From: Undibacterium_A arcticum
GTDB taxonomy: Bacteria > Pseudomonadota > Gammaproteobacteria > Burkholderiales > Burkholderiaceae_D
Assembly: GCF_042660705.1 (NCBI RefSeq)
Contig: NZ_JBHSUQ010000003.1
Length of the DNA stretch: 64,000 bases
Reading direction: 5' to 3' (one strand)
Shown here one piece after another: positions 35,119-42,766 of this stretch (position 1 is the stretch's first letter; the number at the start of each line of letters is the position of its first letter). The position numbers and the translations under genes are program-made. The notes below the pieces were generated by a model. The model saw nothing but the letters and a program-made list of their open reading frames with translations, had not been told where the DNA came from and ran no database searches.

Positions 35119-35544
35119 ATGAATGCTCCGGTCCCTCTTTCTTCCCTTCCCTTGGTGTTGACCTTGTTTGACGCGGCGGTTTGCGCCGGCTTTCCGTCGC
35201 CGGCCGCTGACTATGCGCAGCGCCGGATCAACCTGAATGAACATCTGCTGGTGAACGAGCAGGCCTCGTTCCTGTTTCGGGTACGTGGCCTTTCCATGAT
35301 AGGCATAGGCATTTATGACGGTGATACCTTAATTGTCGATCGCTCGATTACGCCTGCGCACAACCATATCGTGCTGGCCATCGTCGATGAGGAATTCACC
35401 GTGAAACGTCTTTACCGGCGCGGATCCGATGTGAGGTTATTGGCAGAGAACCCGGCGTATCCTCCGATTGTGCTAAAGGAAGGGCAGGAATTGCGCATTT
35501 GGGGTGTTGTCACATTCAACTTGCACAAGCTACTGAATGTATGA
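35119..35544 (+). CDS. umuD: UmuD-like SOS mutagenesis protein
   Basis: A 141-residue S24-family protein. The cleavage region reads A-V-C-A-G-F-P-S-P-A, and the catalytic Ser and Lys lie in F-R-V-R-G-L-S-M-I-G and E-F-T-V-K-R-L. RecA-stimulated self-cleavage yields the active partner of UmuC. It sits under a LexA box and is followed 18 bases later by umuC. Confidence 0.9.
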   Translation: MNAPVPLSSLPLVLTLFDAAVCAGFPSPAADYAQRRINLNEHLLVNEQASFLFRVRGLSMIGIGIYDGDTLIVDRSITPAHNHIVLAIVDEEFTVKRLYRRGSDVRLLAENPAYPPIVLKEGQELRIWGVVTFNLHKLLNV

Positions 35545-35562
35545 GGCGATGGAGTGGGCGGT

Positions 35563-36834
35563 ATGCAGGGAAAGACTCGCAGTATCGCACTGGTTGACTG
35601 CAACAATTTTTATGTGTCTTGTGAGCGCGTGTTCCGGCCGGATCTGCAAAATCGGCCGGTAATAATTTTATCCAACAATGATGGCTGCGCTGTTTCAAGG
35701 AGTAATGAGGCAAAGGCACTGGGCGTCAAAATGGGCGTGCCTGTCTTCAAGATCCGTGACCTGGTGCGAGAGCATGGGATCGAGGTGTTCTCATCGAACT
35801 ACGTGCTGTATGCCGACATGAGCAACCGGGTCATGTCGATACTGAGCCAGTTCTCTCCGGTCCGGGAGGTCTACAGCATCGATGAGGCCTTCCTGGATCT
35901 GACGGGATTCACTGATATCCAGGAGCGGGCACGCTCGATGAGGGAGCGCGTGTACCAGGAGACCGGCATTCCAGTTTGCGTCGGCATTGGACCATCAAAA
36001 ACGCTGGCCAAGCTGGCCAACTTCGTGGCCAAGCGGCACCCGCGGTCCAATGGGGACTTCAATTTCAATCTGCTTTCCAAGTCCCAACTCAACAGCGTTC
36101 TGCGTAATATCCCGACCGAAGAGGTCTGGGGCATCGGGCGCCGTCTAACTGCAGCTTTGAGCAGCCTTGGGGTCGAAACGGTCCTGCAGCTGCGCGACGC
36201 GGACGCCCCCAGCATGCGCCAGCGCTTCGGCGTGGTGATGGAAAAAACTATGCGGGAGTTGCGCGGTGAGCCCTGTATCGAGTTGGAAGAGCTGGCGCCG
36301 GCCAAGAAGCAGATCATCAACAGCCGGTCCTTTGGCCAAGCCGTGACCGCGATCGAGGATCTGCAGGACGCCCTTGCCCACTTCGTCAGTAACGCGGCCA
36401 AGAAGCTGCGCGATCAACACTCTATCGCCGGCATGCTGCAGGTGTTCATCATGACGGATCGATTCAGGGAGGACCGCCCCCAATACTGTCCGAGCGTCAC
36501 CATCCCACTCACGACGCCAACCGCGAATAGCATGACGCTGCAGGGCTGGGCGCTGGCTGGCCTAGCATCCATGTACAAATCGGGCTTTCATTATAAGAAG
36601 GCCGGCGTCATCCTGAGCGAGGTCTGTGATGCCTCCCGTTATCAAGGGGATCTGTTCGCGGCCGTTCCGGAAGATCCTGCGCTCATGACAACGCTGGATG
36701 AGATCAATGCCAGGTACGGCAAGGGCACGGTAAAACTCAGTCAGGACGGCTCAAGGCAATCGTGGAAGATGCGACAAGAGCGTAAGTCGCCTGAATACAC
36801 CACCAATTGGGACGAATTGCCGGTCTGCGGGTAA
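35563..36834 (+). CDS. umuC: UmuC-like Y-family DNA polymerase
   Basis: A 423-residue protein with A-L-V-D-C-N-N-F-Y-V-S-C-E-R-V-F (catalytic Asp and steric gate region), YSIDEAFLDL (catalytic D-E) and GIGPSKTLAKLANFVAKRHP. Near the C-terminus R-Y-Q-G-D-L-F carries a QxxLF-type sliding-clamp motif. I choose the ATG at 35563 behind GGAG. It appears intact and supports error-prone lesion bypass. Confidence 0.92.
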   Translation: MQGKTRSIALVDCNNFYVSCERVFRPDLQNRPVIILSNNDGCAVSRSNEAKALGVKMGVPVFKIRDLVREHGIEVFSSNYVLYADMSNRVMSILSQFSPVREVYSIDEAFLDLTGFTDIQERARSMRERVYQETGIPVCVGIGPSKTLAKLANFVAKRHPRSNGDFNFNLLSKSQLNSVLRNIPTEEVWGIGRRLTAALSSLGVETVLQLRDADAPSMRQRFGVVMEKTMRELRGEPCIELEELAPAKKQIINSRSFGQAVTAIEDLQDALAHFVSNAAKKLRDQHSIAGMLQVFIMTDRFREDRPQYCPSVTIPLTTPTANSMTLQGWALAGLASMYKSGFHYKKAGVILSEVCDASRYQGDLFAAVPEDPALMTTLDEINARYGKGTVKLSQDGSRQSWKMRQERKSPEYTTNWDELPVCG

Positions 36835-36874
36835 GGTTTATACTGCCTGGAACGCAAATTTAAGGACCGCTACC

Positions 36875-37554
36875 ATGTGTGTGAACTATTTGCCAGCGTC
36901 CCGCGAAGAACTCGAAAATGACTTCAATGCTCCCGTTCAAGGCGAGTTCGATTGGAAAGCAGAGACATGGCAAGACTATCCTGCCCCAATCATCATCGGG
37001 CAGGAAGGGCGAAGAAAGGCCGTTGTCGGGCTGTATAGCATGATCCCAAAGGCACATATCCCGCCTGGCGTTAAAAGGTTCAGCACGATGAATGCCCGTG
37101 CCGAGTCGATTGACACGCTCCGCAGCTATGCGAAGCACTGGCGAGAGGGACGGCTGTGCCTCGTACCGATGACCAGGTTTTTGAGCCCAACTACGAATCC
37201 GGGTCGCCTGTACGCTGGAAGATTGCCATGGCCGATGCGTCGCCGTTTGCCGTTGCAGGCCTGTATCGAACCTGGGAAGAACCGGACGGCACTGAATCTT
37301 TTTCATTCACCCAGATCACGATCAATGCCGAAGATCACCCACTGATGCGGCGATTCCATAAGCCCGGAGCCGAGAAACGCTCGCTTGTCATCGTGCCAGC
37401 CGGCGACTACGATCATTGGCTGGAATGCCGGGATTCCGAACGCGCCAGGACGTACCTGCGTCATTACCCAGTTGAGCTTATGGCTGCGATGCCAGCTCCA
37501 AAAGACGCCTCTAAAAAATCAGAGAATGCCGTGAACCAAAGTTTGTTTGGATAG
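36875..37554 (+). CDS. SRAP/YedK-family abasic-site protein, frameshifted
   Basis: The start M-C-V-N-Y places the catalytic Cys at position 2, as in YedK/HMCES. S-T-M-N-A-R-A-E-S carries the conserved Asn and Glu. Near 37180 the frame shifts to W-K-I-A-M-A-D-A-S-P-F-A-V-A-G-L-Y and A-E-D-H-P-L-M-R-R-F-H, which holds the conserved His. Assembled length is about 225 residues. The family forms a thiazolidine link with abasic sites in single-stranded DNA, which fits the neighbouring SOS genes. The last residues N-Q-S-L-F-G resemble a clamp-binding motif. Confidence 0.85.
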
Positions 37555-37860
37555 CCGATTTTTCGATCTGGAATCTTCATTAGGTGAGATCACCGCTCAC
37601 CAAAGATTTAAACACATCGTATGGCTCTTGAACGTGGAGCTTTCGAACACCATGTATCACGCCACCTCCCTCGCCAGCATCTTCGTCCATGTAGTCGTCC
37701 GGCTCCAGGTGTGAATGGTTAGTAAGTGGTGAGACGCAGCAGAGACGATGGATCAGCTACTGATTAGATAACACCGCCGTTATTTGGACTATCACATTTA
37801 AAATCAATCACTTACGAATGTCTCATCAGTAGCTGATTTATCCCATTTATTGCTGATAGT
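37555..37860. other. Convergent intergenic region
   Basis: 306 bases between the plus-strand SOS cluster and the minus-strand genes. No gene is seen. A GGTGAG/CTCACC hairpin (37583-37601) could end the SAP-type transcript, and a 13-bp inverted repeat lies at 37752-37837. Confidence 0.45.
37752..37837. repeat. 13-bp inverted repeat pair
   Basis: ATCAGCTACTGAT (37752-37764) and its exact complement ATCAGTAGCTGAT (37825-37837) are 60 bases apart. Flanks on both sides also match partly. The function could be termination, a recombination site, or a relic of insertion. Confidence 0.5.
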
Positions 37861-38025
37861 TCACACCAGGAGCGTGATTGTGGTATGGATACCAGTCTGG
37901 CCGTATTGGGCTTCGACATCCACGAAGGTCGCGATCTGGTCCACTCGAATGCTGCCCTTTCTCGCAGCCGCGTTGGTATCTGATGAATCACCTACGATAG
38001 TCAATTCCACAAATCTTGTGCTCAC
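37861..38025 (-). CDS. Hypothetical small protein
   Basis: 54 residues from a GTG at 38025 behind GAGGAAAAACC, the array-style linker. Sequence STRFVELTIVGDSSDTNAAA suggests a small beta-rich protein. No family recognised. Confidence 0.5.
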   Translation of the reverse strand: MSTRFVELTIVGDSSDTNAAARKGSIRVDQIATFVDVEAQYGQTGIHTTITLLV

Positions 38026-38050
38026 GGTTTTTCCTCGACTCAAATCACAG

Positions 38051-38251
38051 TTACCCAGGCTGTTTGCGCTTTTCAAAATGTGGTCGGTTTGGTTGAAACG
38101 TCACACCACCGTCCCACTCAAGCGTCACAACGGCGCCGCATACCGTACAGGTTGCGGATTCGCCGGCATGCCCGTCACCAGGCAGGTGCATTTCGCCGTT
38201 ATAACCGCACTTGGCACACTTGTAGACGTACAAAACGAGATTGGCTTTCAC
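38051..38251 (-). CDS. Small zinc-ribbon protein
   Basis: A 66-residue protein with two C-x-x-C knuckles, Y-K-C-A-K-C-G-Y and A-T-C-T-V-C-G-A, 21 residues apart, which form a zinc ribbon. It starts at a GTG behind GAGGTAAACC. It may bind nucleic acid or protein; no closer assignment. Confidence 0.6.
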   Translation of the reverse strand: MKANLVLYVYKCAKCGYNGEMHLPGDGHAGESATCTVCGAVVTLEWDGGVTFQPNRPHFEKRKQPG

Positions 38252-38278
38252 GGTTTACCTCGACGCCCTTATGCATGT

Positions 38279-38470
38279 TCAAAGTGTTTGCAACGCCTTC
38301 TCGATCTTCTTATCGGTCTTGTACTGACCCAGCGCATAAACCGCCCAGATCGTCGCTGGAATCCATCCGATCAAGGTCAGTTGCAAAATCAGGCAAATGA
38401 TGCCGGCGAATGGGCGTCCGATCGTGAAAAACGTCAACCAGGGGAGAAACAGAGAGATAAGTAAACGCAT
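38279..38470 (-). CDS. YqaE/Pmp3-family small membrane protein
   Basis: A 63-residue protein with two hydrophobic segments and the pattern FLPWLTFFTIGRPFAGIICL followed by L-T-L-I-G-W-I-P-A-T-I-W-A, typical of UPF0057/Pmp3 stress-related membrane proteins. The exact role is unknown. Confidence 0.65.
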   Translation of the reverse strand: MRLLISLFLPWLTFFTIGRPFAGIICLILQLTLIGWIPATIWAVYALGQYKTDKKIEKALQTL

Positions 38471-38555
38471 GTGACGGAAAACCTTTCAAAATGCCCCTGA
38501 TGCCGCGAGGTGCCGGAATAGGCGATTGCCTGGTACTGCTTTTCCTAACTATTAC

Positions 38556-39271
38556 TCAAACAGGGTGAAAGTCTTCCGGCCAAAGAAAATAAGGGCCAAA
38601 CCGTGACTTGGCAATGAACTCAACGCCGGCCTGTTCGCCCTTCACTGCCAGAGCATGCTTGCCATCACGCAGTTCGATGTGGCCGGATGCGACGGCTCGT
38701 TCCAGGAGTTCGTTTGTCTTGATTCCAAGTTTCTGGCCCAACTTGGATGAGGTGATCTTTCCAGCAGTTTCTTCGCTATCGGACTTTCCGGCATCTGCAT
38801 TGGATTTGCCATCAGGCTCGCTGGCCACCCGCTCAAGGGAGATACGCACTTCATCGCTAATCCGAATGATCCTCTGAGCTTCCTCGTAAGCGTCCTTGTA
38901 GAGCGTGCCATCTTCCGAGCGTCGAATCAGGATACCCATCTCGTTATTGTTGACCTGGCTGAACTCGTACAGGTTCAGACTGGTGACAATGCACAGCTCT
39001 TCGTTCATGTAGCACTTGGCGTGCAGGTTCTTGCAGAAACTGGTTCGAATGTAGGTGAGTCCACGTAGCCACTCGATTTCTTGGGGTTGCAATTCGCTCT
39101 TTCCATACACAATTCGTACATCAATTTGAGTCGGTTCTTGTCGGCGAGAAGTTCTTTCATTCTGTCGTTGAGCTTTAGGAATGGACTGATCAATATCAGG
39201 CGATCCGTCGCTTCTTTGATCATTTCTTCAAGGAAGTAATTAGTAGCGCTCGTGTTCAAAAACTTTGCCAT
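38556..39271 (-). CDS. Phospholipase D-like protein, frameshifted
   Basis: The N-terminal piece (MAKFLNTSATNYFLEEMIKE, then L-I-L-I-S-P-F-L-K-L) is separated by an indel near 39130 from the part with NLHAKCYMNEELCIVTSLNL, a single HxK(x)nN catalytic motif, followed by F-S-Q-V-N-N-N-E-M-G-I. The last 90 residues contain a helix-turn-helix-like unit (LGQKLGIKTNELLERAVASG). Assembled length is about 238 residues, similar to the Nuc-type PLD nucleases that act as dimers. Nuclease or DNA-associated activity is likely but unproven. Confidence 0.7.
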
Positions 39272-39287
39272 CGCTCATTTACCGTAG

Positions 39288-39506
39288 TTATTTGTTGTAG
39301 TAAGTTAGGACCGCAAAAATTGCTTGGGGGACCGCCGCAACCGCAGCAATAAAAATAGCGGCATTCACCCATCCTTGCAGCTTTACTCGCTCCTCTGTCA
39401 CCAGAGGATTGCCGTTCCAATAAACACGTCCGCCGTCATCGATGCCAAATGTTCCGGTCGTTCCGTTGTCAAGCTCTTGAGACCAAACTTGATGAATGTT
39501 TGCCAT
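39288..39506 (-). CDS. Hypothetical single-pass membrane protein
   Basis: A 72-residue protein with a soluble N-terminus (F-G-I-D-D-G-G-R-V-Y-W-N-G) and a C-terminal membrane segment (AAIFIAAVAAVPQAIFAVLT). No family recognised. Confidence 0.5.
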   Translation of the reverse strand: MANIHQVWSQELDNGTTGTFGIDDGGRVYWNGNPLVTEERVKLQGWVNAAIFIAAVAAVPQAIFAVLTYYNK

Positions 39507-39624
39507 CGCTGCTCACCCTTCTCCTGCCCTTGGTGACAGGTCGCGTGCGCCCTGTCGGCCGACATTCCCGGATTTTTCCACTCGATTAATGCCACGGTCA
39601 GCTTCGCCTCGTCCACTGATGAAA

Positions 39625-39960
39625 TTATCGCAACCGCTTATATTCGATCGAACCACCCATCGCACCAGGCATCGAAAGCGTGTCGCCTTCTTTTACGTGG
39701 ACAATATTTACCTGACCCATACCGCCATGCGCCTGCAATGCGCCGTCCCTTAGAACCGCAGGCACGTTGCTCGTGTCCATCTGACCACTGCTAAAAAAGG
39801 ATGGCCGCGTCTCCTTGATCAGGTAAGAGTCACCATTGCGGACGATTTCAAGCGTGTCTTTCTGGTTTTTGACATTAACCCACTTGCCTAAGTATTCGCC
39901 ATCGGCACGGCCACACGCGGCCAGCAACAAGACAAGACACAAATAACTTAATTTTTTCAT
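39625..39960 (-). CDS. Small lipoprotein
   Basis: A 111-residue protein with a signal sequence and lipobox (KKLSYLCLVLLLAACG). The mature part has a lipocalin-like small beta pattern (G-K-W-V-N-V, then D-T-L-E-I-V). Function unknown; a surface or entry-exclusion role is possible. Confidence 0.6.
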   Translation of the reverse strand: MKKLSYLCLVLLLAACGRADGEYLGKWVNVKNQKDTLEIVRNGDSYLIKETRPSFFSSGQMDTSNVPAVLRDGALQAHGGMGQVNIVHVKEGDTLSMPGAMGGSIEYKRLR

Positions 39961-40081
39961 TTTGACTTTCTGCTTAGTGTTGGTGTTCGATTTATCAACA
40001 ATTACCTACTATTCAGTACTACCCGGCGGCAAGAATTTTTTGACACTATTTTTCTTAAGTAGATCACCCCACGTTTTGATG

Positions 40082-40297
40082 CTAATAGACCGGACCGTCC
40101 TTGTGAATCTCTACGCCAAATTGATCGCGTAGTTTATCAACATCAGCAGTTATCGTACCTTTGTTGTGGCCGGTGAATTTCGTTAATGTTGTCAGTGTCG
40201 GCCGCTCCAAGTAATCAATCGCCGCAAGCAGTACGAACAATCTCCGTGCGTCCCCCTTCGGATATTGCACAACACCATATTCGTTTTGCTGATACAT
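40082..40297 (-). CDS. Small winged-helix-like DNA-binding protein
   Basis: A 71-residue protein with R-R-L-F-V-L-L-A-A-I-D-Y-L, T-L-T-T-L-T-K-F-T-G-H-N-K-G-T-I-T and D-V-D-K-L-R-D-Q-F-G-V-E-I, which gives the helix pattern of a minimal winged helix. A local regulator is likely. Confidence 0.55.
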   Translation of the reverse strand: MYQQNEYGVVQYPKGDARRLFVLLAAIDYLERPTLTTLTKFTGHNKGTITADVDKLRDQFGVEIHKDGPVY

Positions 40298-40332
40298 CGA
40301 ATTGCCTGCTAGTGGTTACATTTCCGACTGGA

Positions 40333-40602
40333 TCATATGCGCCGATAGCTTGACCAATTTCCCGCCATACGATCGGATGCTTTGGACCGCAAGAAATCCA
40401 CCATACCGATCGACATCATTGCGCACCCCGCGCCGAGGAAGGGTAAAAAAACACCAAGAATAAGAATCCCTCCGACGACAGGCGATCTCGCTTCACAGAT
40501 AAGACCATATCCGACATAAGCGGCGAAGATCGCCGCACAAATCGCCATGGTACCCAGTAAGAGCATGGACATAATTTTCAATTTGAGCCGTTGAAATAGC
40601 AT
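40333..40602 (-). CDS. Two-segment membrane protein
   Basis: 89 residues from an ATG at 40602 behind GCAGGGAG. Two hydrophobic segments (SMLLLGTMAICAAIFAAYVG and GGILILGVFLPFLGAGCAMM) are separated by a short loop. No family recognised. Confidence 0.5.
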   Translation of the reverse strand: MLFQRLKLKIMSMLLLGTMAICAAIFAAYVGYGLICEARSPVVGGILILGVFLPFLGAGCAMMSIGMVDFLRSKASDRMAGNWSSYRRI

Positions 40603-40622
40603 TGTATTTCTCCCTGCAGGCA

Positions 40623-40847
40623 TTAGGCTACATTAAGTTTTTCAAACACGGACGGGTAAATCGTGACGAAGGTTCGGGCGGCGGATTTTGCTGCACTCTC
40701 ACCATCACACGGCTTTCGATTGGTATTTCCATCGACGCACTCAACAATTACAAACCATGCGCCGTTAACACGCCTTGCCCATGCCGCACGGTCATGAGAA
40801 ACGGGGTGGACTTTGATGGGCGTGGGTTTTGGATCAATGAAAGCCAT
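40623..40847 (-). CDS. Hypothetical protein
   Basis: A 74-residue soluble protein (D-R-A-A-W-A-R-R-V-N-G-A-W-F-V-I-V-E). No family recognised. It directly precedes the membrane-protein gene. Confidence 0.45.
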   Translation of the reverse strand: MAFIDPKPTPIKVHPVSHDRAAWARRVNGAWFVIVECVDGNTNRKPCDGESAAKSAARTFVTIYPSVFEKLNVA

Positions 40848-40886
40848 TGGTGCCTCACGCCTCAGAATAAAGTAGTCGGTGCGCGT

Positions 40887-41135
40887 TCAGCCAATCAGCC
40901 GGCAGTTCCGAGATTTTATTTGTGGCCCATTCCCGCACAGACTTTGCGGCCAGCGAGGGCGGCGCGGATTATGCTTGTACGGCACCAGGCCAACCGATAA
41001 TTTCGACGCCACAAAACTAGCGCGGAACAACACCCCGGCGACCTCTACAACCGCGTTCCAACCGCTTGCATCGTCATGGATGGTTTCCCTAATAATTTTC
41101 AAGGCGCCTCCGGTATGAATCATACTGTGACTCAT
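40887..41135 (-). CDS. Hypothetical protein
   Basis: An 82-residue protein with a beta-rich first half (GWNAVVEVAGVLFRASFVAS) and a basic second half that may be out of frame. No family recognised. Confidence 0.4.
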   Translation of the reverse strand: MSHSMIHTGGALKIIRETIHDDASGWNAVVEVAGVLFRASFVASKLSVGLVPYKHNPRRPRWPQSLCGNGPQIKSRNCRLIG

Positions 41136-41374
41136 TGCAGGTTAGTTAATTTAACCTTGCAAGAAATTTTTTTGCACTTTATTTTTGAGGTAAATCTCAC
41201 GCACGACCTGACCAGACAATAGACTTGTACTGAGTGGCGTGAATAGGCATGGTGCAGTGTGGGTGTCGGGCGATTTCCAACGTTGGAAAAAAATTAGATG
41301 ACTAGCGAATGCGTTTCACGCGATACGCCGTCTTTTTAGACAGGTGTTCAAGGTCTCGGAAAGCCTTGACTGAT
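41136..41374. other. Intergenic region with palindrome site 4
   Basis: No gene is seen. It holds an AT-rich leader for the 40887-41135 gene and the palindrome at 41274-41289. Confidence 0.45.
41274..41289. promoter_or_regulatory. 16-bp palindrome TTTCCAACGTTGGAAA, site 4
   Basis: This copy is a perfect palindrome. It is intergenic, about 140 bases upstream of the 40887-41135 gene. Confidence 0.7.
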
Positions 41375-41626
41375 CTACCCATTTTTTTGCGATAGCCATT
41401 CAGCAAATTCGGGAAGACTTAGTGGCCGTCTTAATAGGAATTCAAATACGGGGCGAAGCGTAGCTTCTGCCGGCATTCCCTTGACTAGAGCGAAATTTGA
41501 TAATTGATATGCCATGAACGCGGCATTACGTTTCGATTCGTTGTCCACGGCGAGCGCTTGCCAGCCATCGGTAGAAGGCGCGCGAAGTTGATCCAATAAA
41601 AAAAGAACGCGAGTTCCTGCTCCCAT
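41375..41626 (-). CDS. Hypothetical protein
   Basis: An 83-residue helical protein beginning GAGTRVLFLLDQLRAPSTDG. No family recognised. It is the last gene of the nucleotidyltransferase group. Confidence 0.45.
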   Translation of the reverse strand: MGAGTRVLFLLDQLRAPSTDGWQALAVDNESKRNAAFMAYQLSNFALVKGMPAEATLRPVFEFLLRRPLSLPEFAEWLSQKNG

Positions 41627-41663
41627 TCACGGAAAGTAGGAAAATCATCTTTTTTTGAAAGGA

Positions 41664-42296
41664 TTAGCGGCCATTCTCATTGCCTTTGTGTTCTTTGCGT
41701 AGATCCCGTTGCGCCGTCTCTACAACGCGGATCGCCTCACGGAGATTCGAGCGGACTCTCTCGGTGCTACCGACGTAGTACGATATTGCTTCTTCCGCGC
41801 GCTCGGCCAGCGCTTTAGGATAAATCAATTTCTCTCTTGCTAAAGACGCGATGTCCGCGCGGTCCGGGCCTTCAAATCTTGCTATTTTGCTAACGGCCAA
41901 ATCGAGAGGTGAAAGCAAAAAAAGCTTGATATTTTTTGCATCGAACTCCGGCCCTTCAATCGCAACGGCATCGTCTTCGGCATCTTCATGCATGACGGCA
42001 AACGTCGTGTTGTAGTTGCGGTCAAGATGCACCGAAAGGATCTTGCCGTCCGGTCCCTGATAAGGAATAACCAGGTCATCAGGCAGCATAATCCTCCGTG
42101 AGAACGATGCATCGACATCCAGGGTAACGCGAGCGCCCGTATAAAAATTGACGGCCACCCCCCCGGCAATCAACATTTTTACAGGTTCTTTTAGATCAGG
42201 CATCGCCCGGTCAATGCGGCGAACCATTTCCGCGACCGCTTGCTTCAACCCGACGAAGCCATGATTATCGTTTTCAGGCAGCGTTTTCAAGCTCAC
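41664..42296 (-). CDS. DUF6036-type nucleotidyltransferase-fold protein
   Basis: A 210-residue protein with VKMLIAGGVAVNFYTGARVT followed by L-D-V-D-A-S, a Gly/Asp nucleotidyltransferase core, and LFLLSPLDLAVSKIARFEGP with D-R-A-D-I, typical of DUF6036/AbiEii-related proteins. Such proteins modify RNA or proteins in toxin-antitoxin and abortive infection systems. The start overlaps the gene upstream by 23 bases, so the two probably form a unit. Confidence 0.65.
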   Translation of the reverse strand: MSLKTLPENDNHGFVGLKQAVAEMVRRIDRAMPDLKEPVKMLIAGGVAVNFYTGARVTLDVDASFSRRIMLPDDLVIPYQGPDGKILSVHLDRNYNTTFAVMHEDAEDDAVAIEGPEFDAKNIKLFLLSPLDLAVSKIARFEGPDRADIASLAREKLIYPKALAERAEEAISYYVGSTERVRSNLREAIRVVETAQRDLRKEHKGNENGR

Positions 42297-42591
42297 GTAC
42301 TCCTTCCATAGAAATTGTTGGCCGTGGTATTAGGCTAACCATGTCAACTGTAACCCACTGGTCGAGCCCACGGATTTTTGATAGCTCAATAATCGCCATA
42401 TCGACTGTCGGGAAAACATAAGGCTCATCGTTTTCTGCCCTCACATCGTATAGCCTACCCCCAAAATCAACAAAGAGGCGGCACCCATAATTGGGTATCA
42501 CTGCAATGGTTGCCGTGCAACGCGAACAAACGTTCTTTCGCGCCGCTAAAGTTGACAATTTGCTAAAAGCAATGCGGCTTCTGCTATTCAT
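42274..42591 (-). CDS. Partner of the nucleotidyltransferase, function unknown
   Basis: A 105-residue protein with an N-terminal C-S-R-C pair and a beta-rich body (YGCRLFVDFGGRLYDVRAEN). Its overlap with the nucleotidyltransferase gene suggests an antitoxin or specificity partner. No family recognised. Confidence 0.45.
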   Translation of the reverse strand: MNSRSRIAFSKLSTLAARKNVCSRCTATIAVIPNYGCRLFVDFGGRLYDVRAENDEPYVFPTVDMAIIELSKIRGLDQWVTVDMVSLIPRPTISMEGVRELENAA

Positions 42592-42737
42592 CGGCTCCTC
42601 CTATATATTGAATGTATAACATATTAAATGTATTGTAGTACGAAAAAAGAAAGACACCAAAACTTACGGTCCAAAAAATTTTTTTCTGACAATAAAGTTT
42701 TGAACAAAACTATAAAGTCTTGATCCGCAGCCCATAG

Positions 42738-42757
42738 TTCAAACAAAGCTGTTTGAA
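42738..42757. other. Hairpin after the C5 methyltransferase gene
   Basis: TTCAAACA-AAGC-TGTTTGAA is a perfect 8-bp stem with a 4-base loop, ten bases past the methyltransferase stop on the minus strand. No T run follows, so termination is doubtful. Confidence 0.4.
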
Positions 42758-42766
42758 TACCGTGAG

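Noticed and set aside
42738..42757. Terminator after the C5 methyltransferase
   Set aside because: The stem is perfect but no T run follows, so I list it only as a hairpin.
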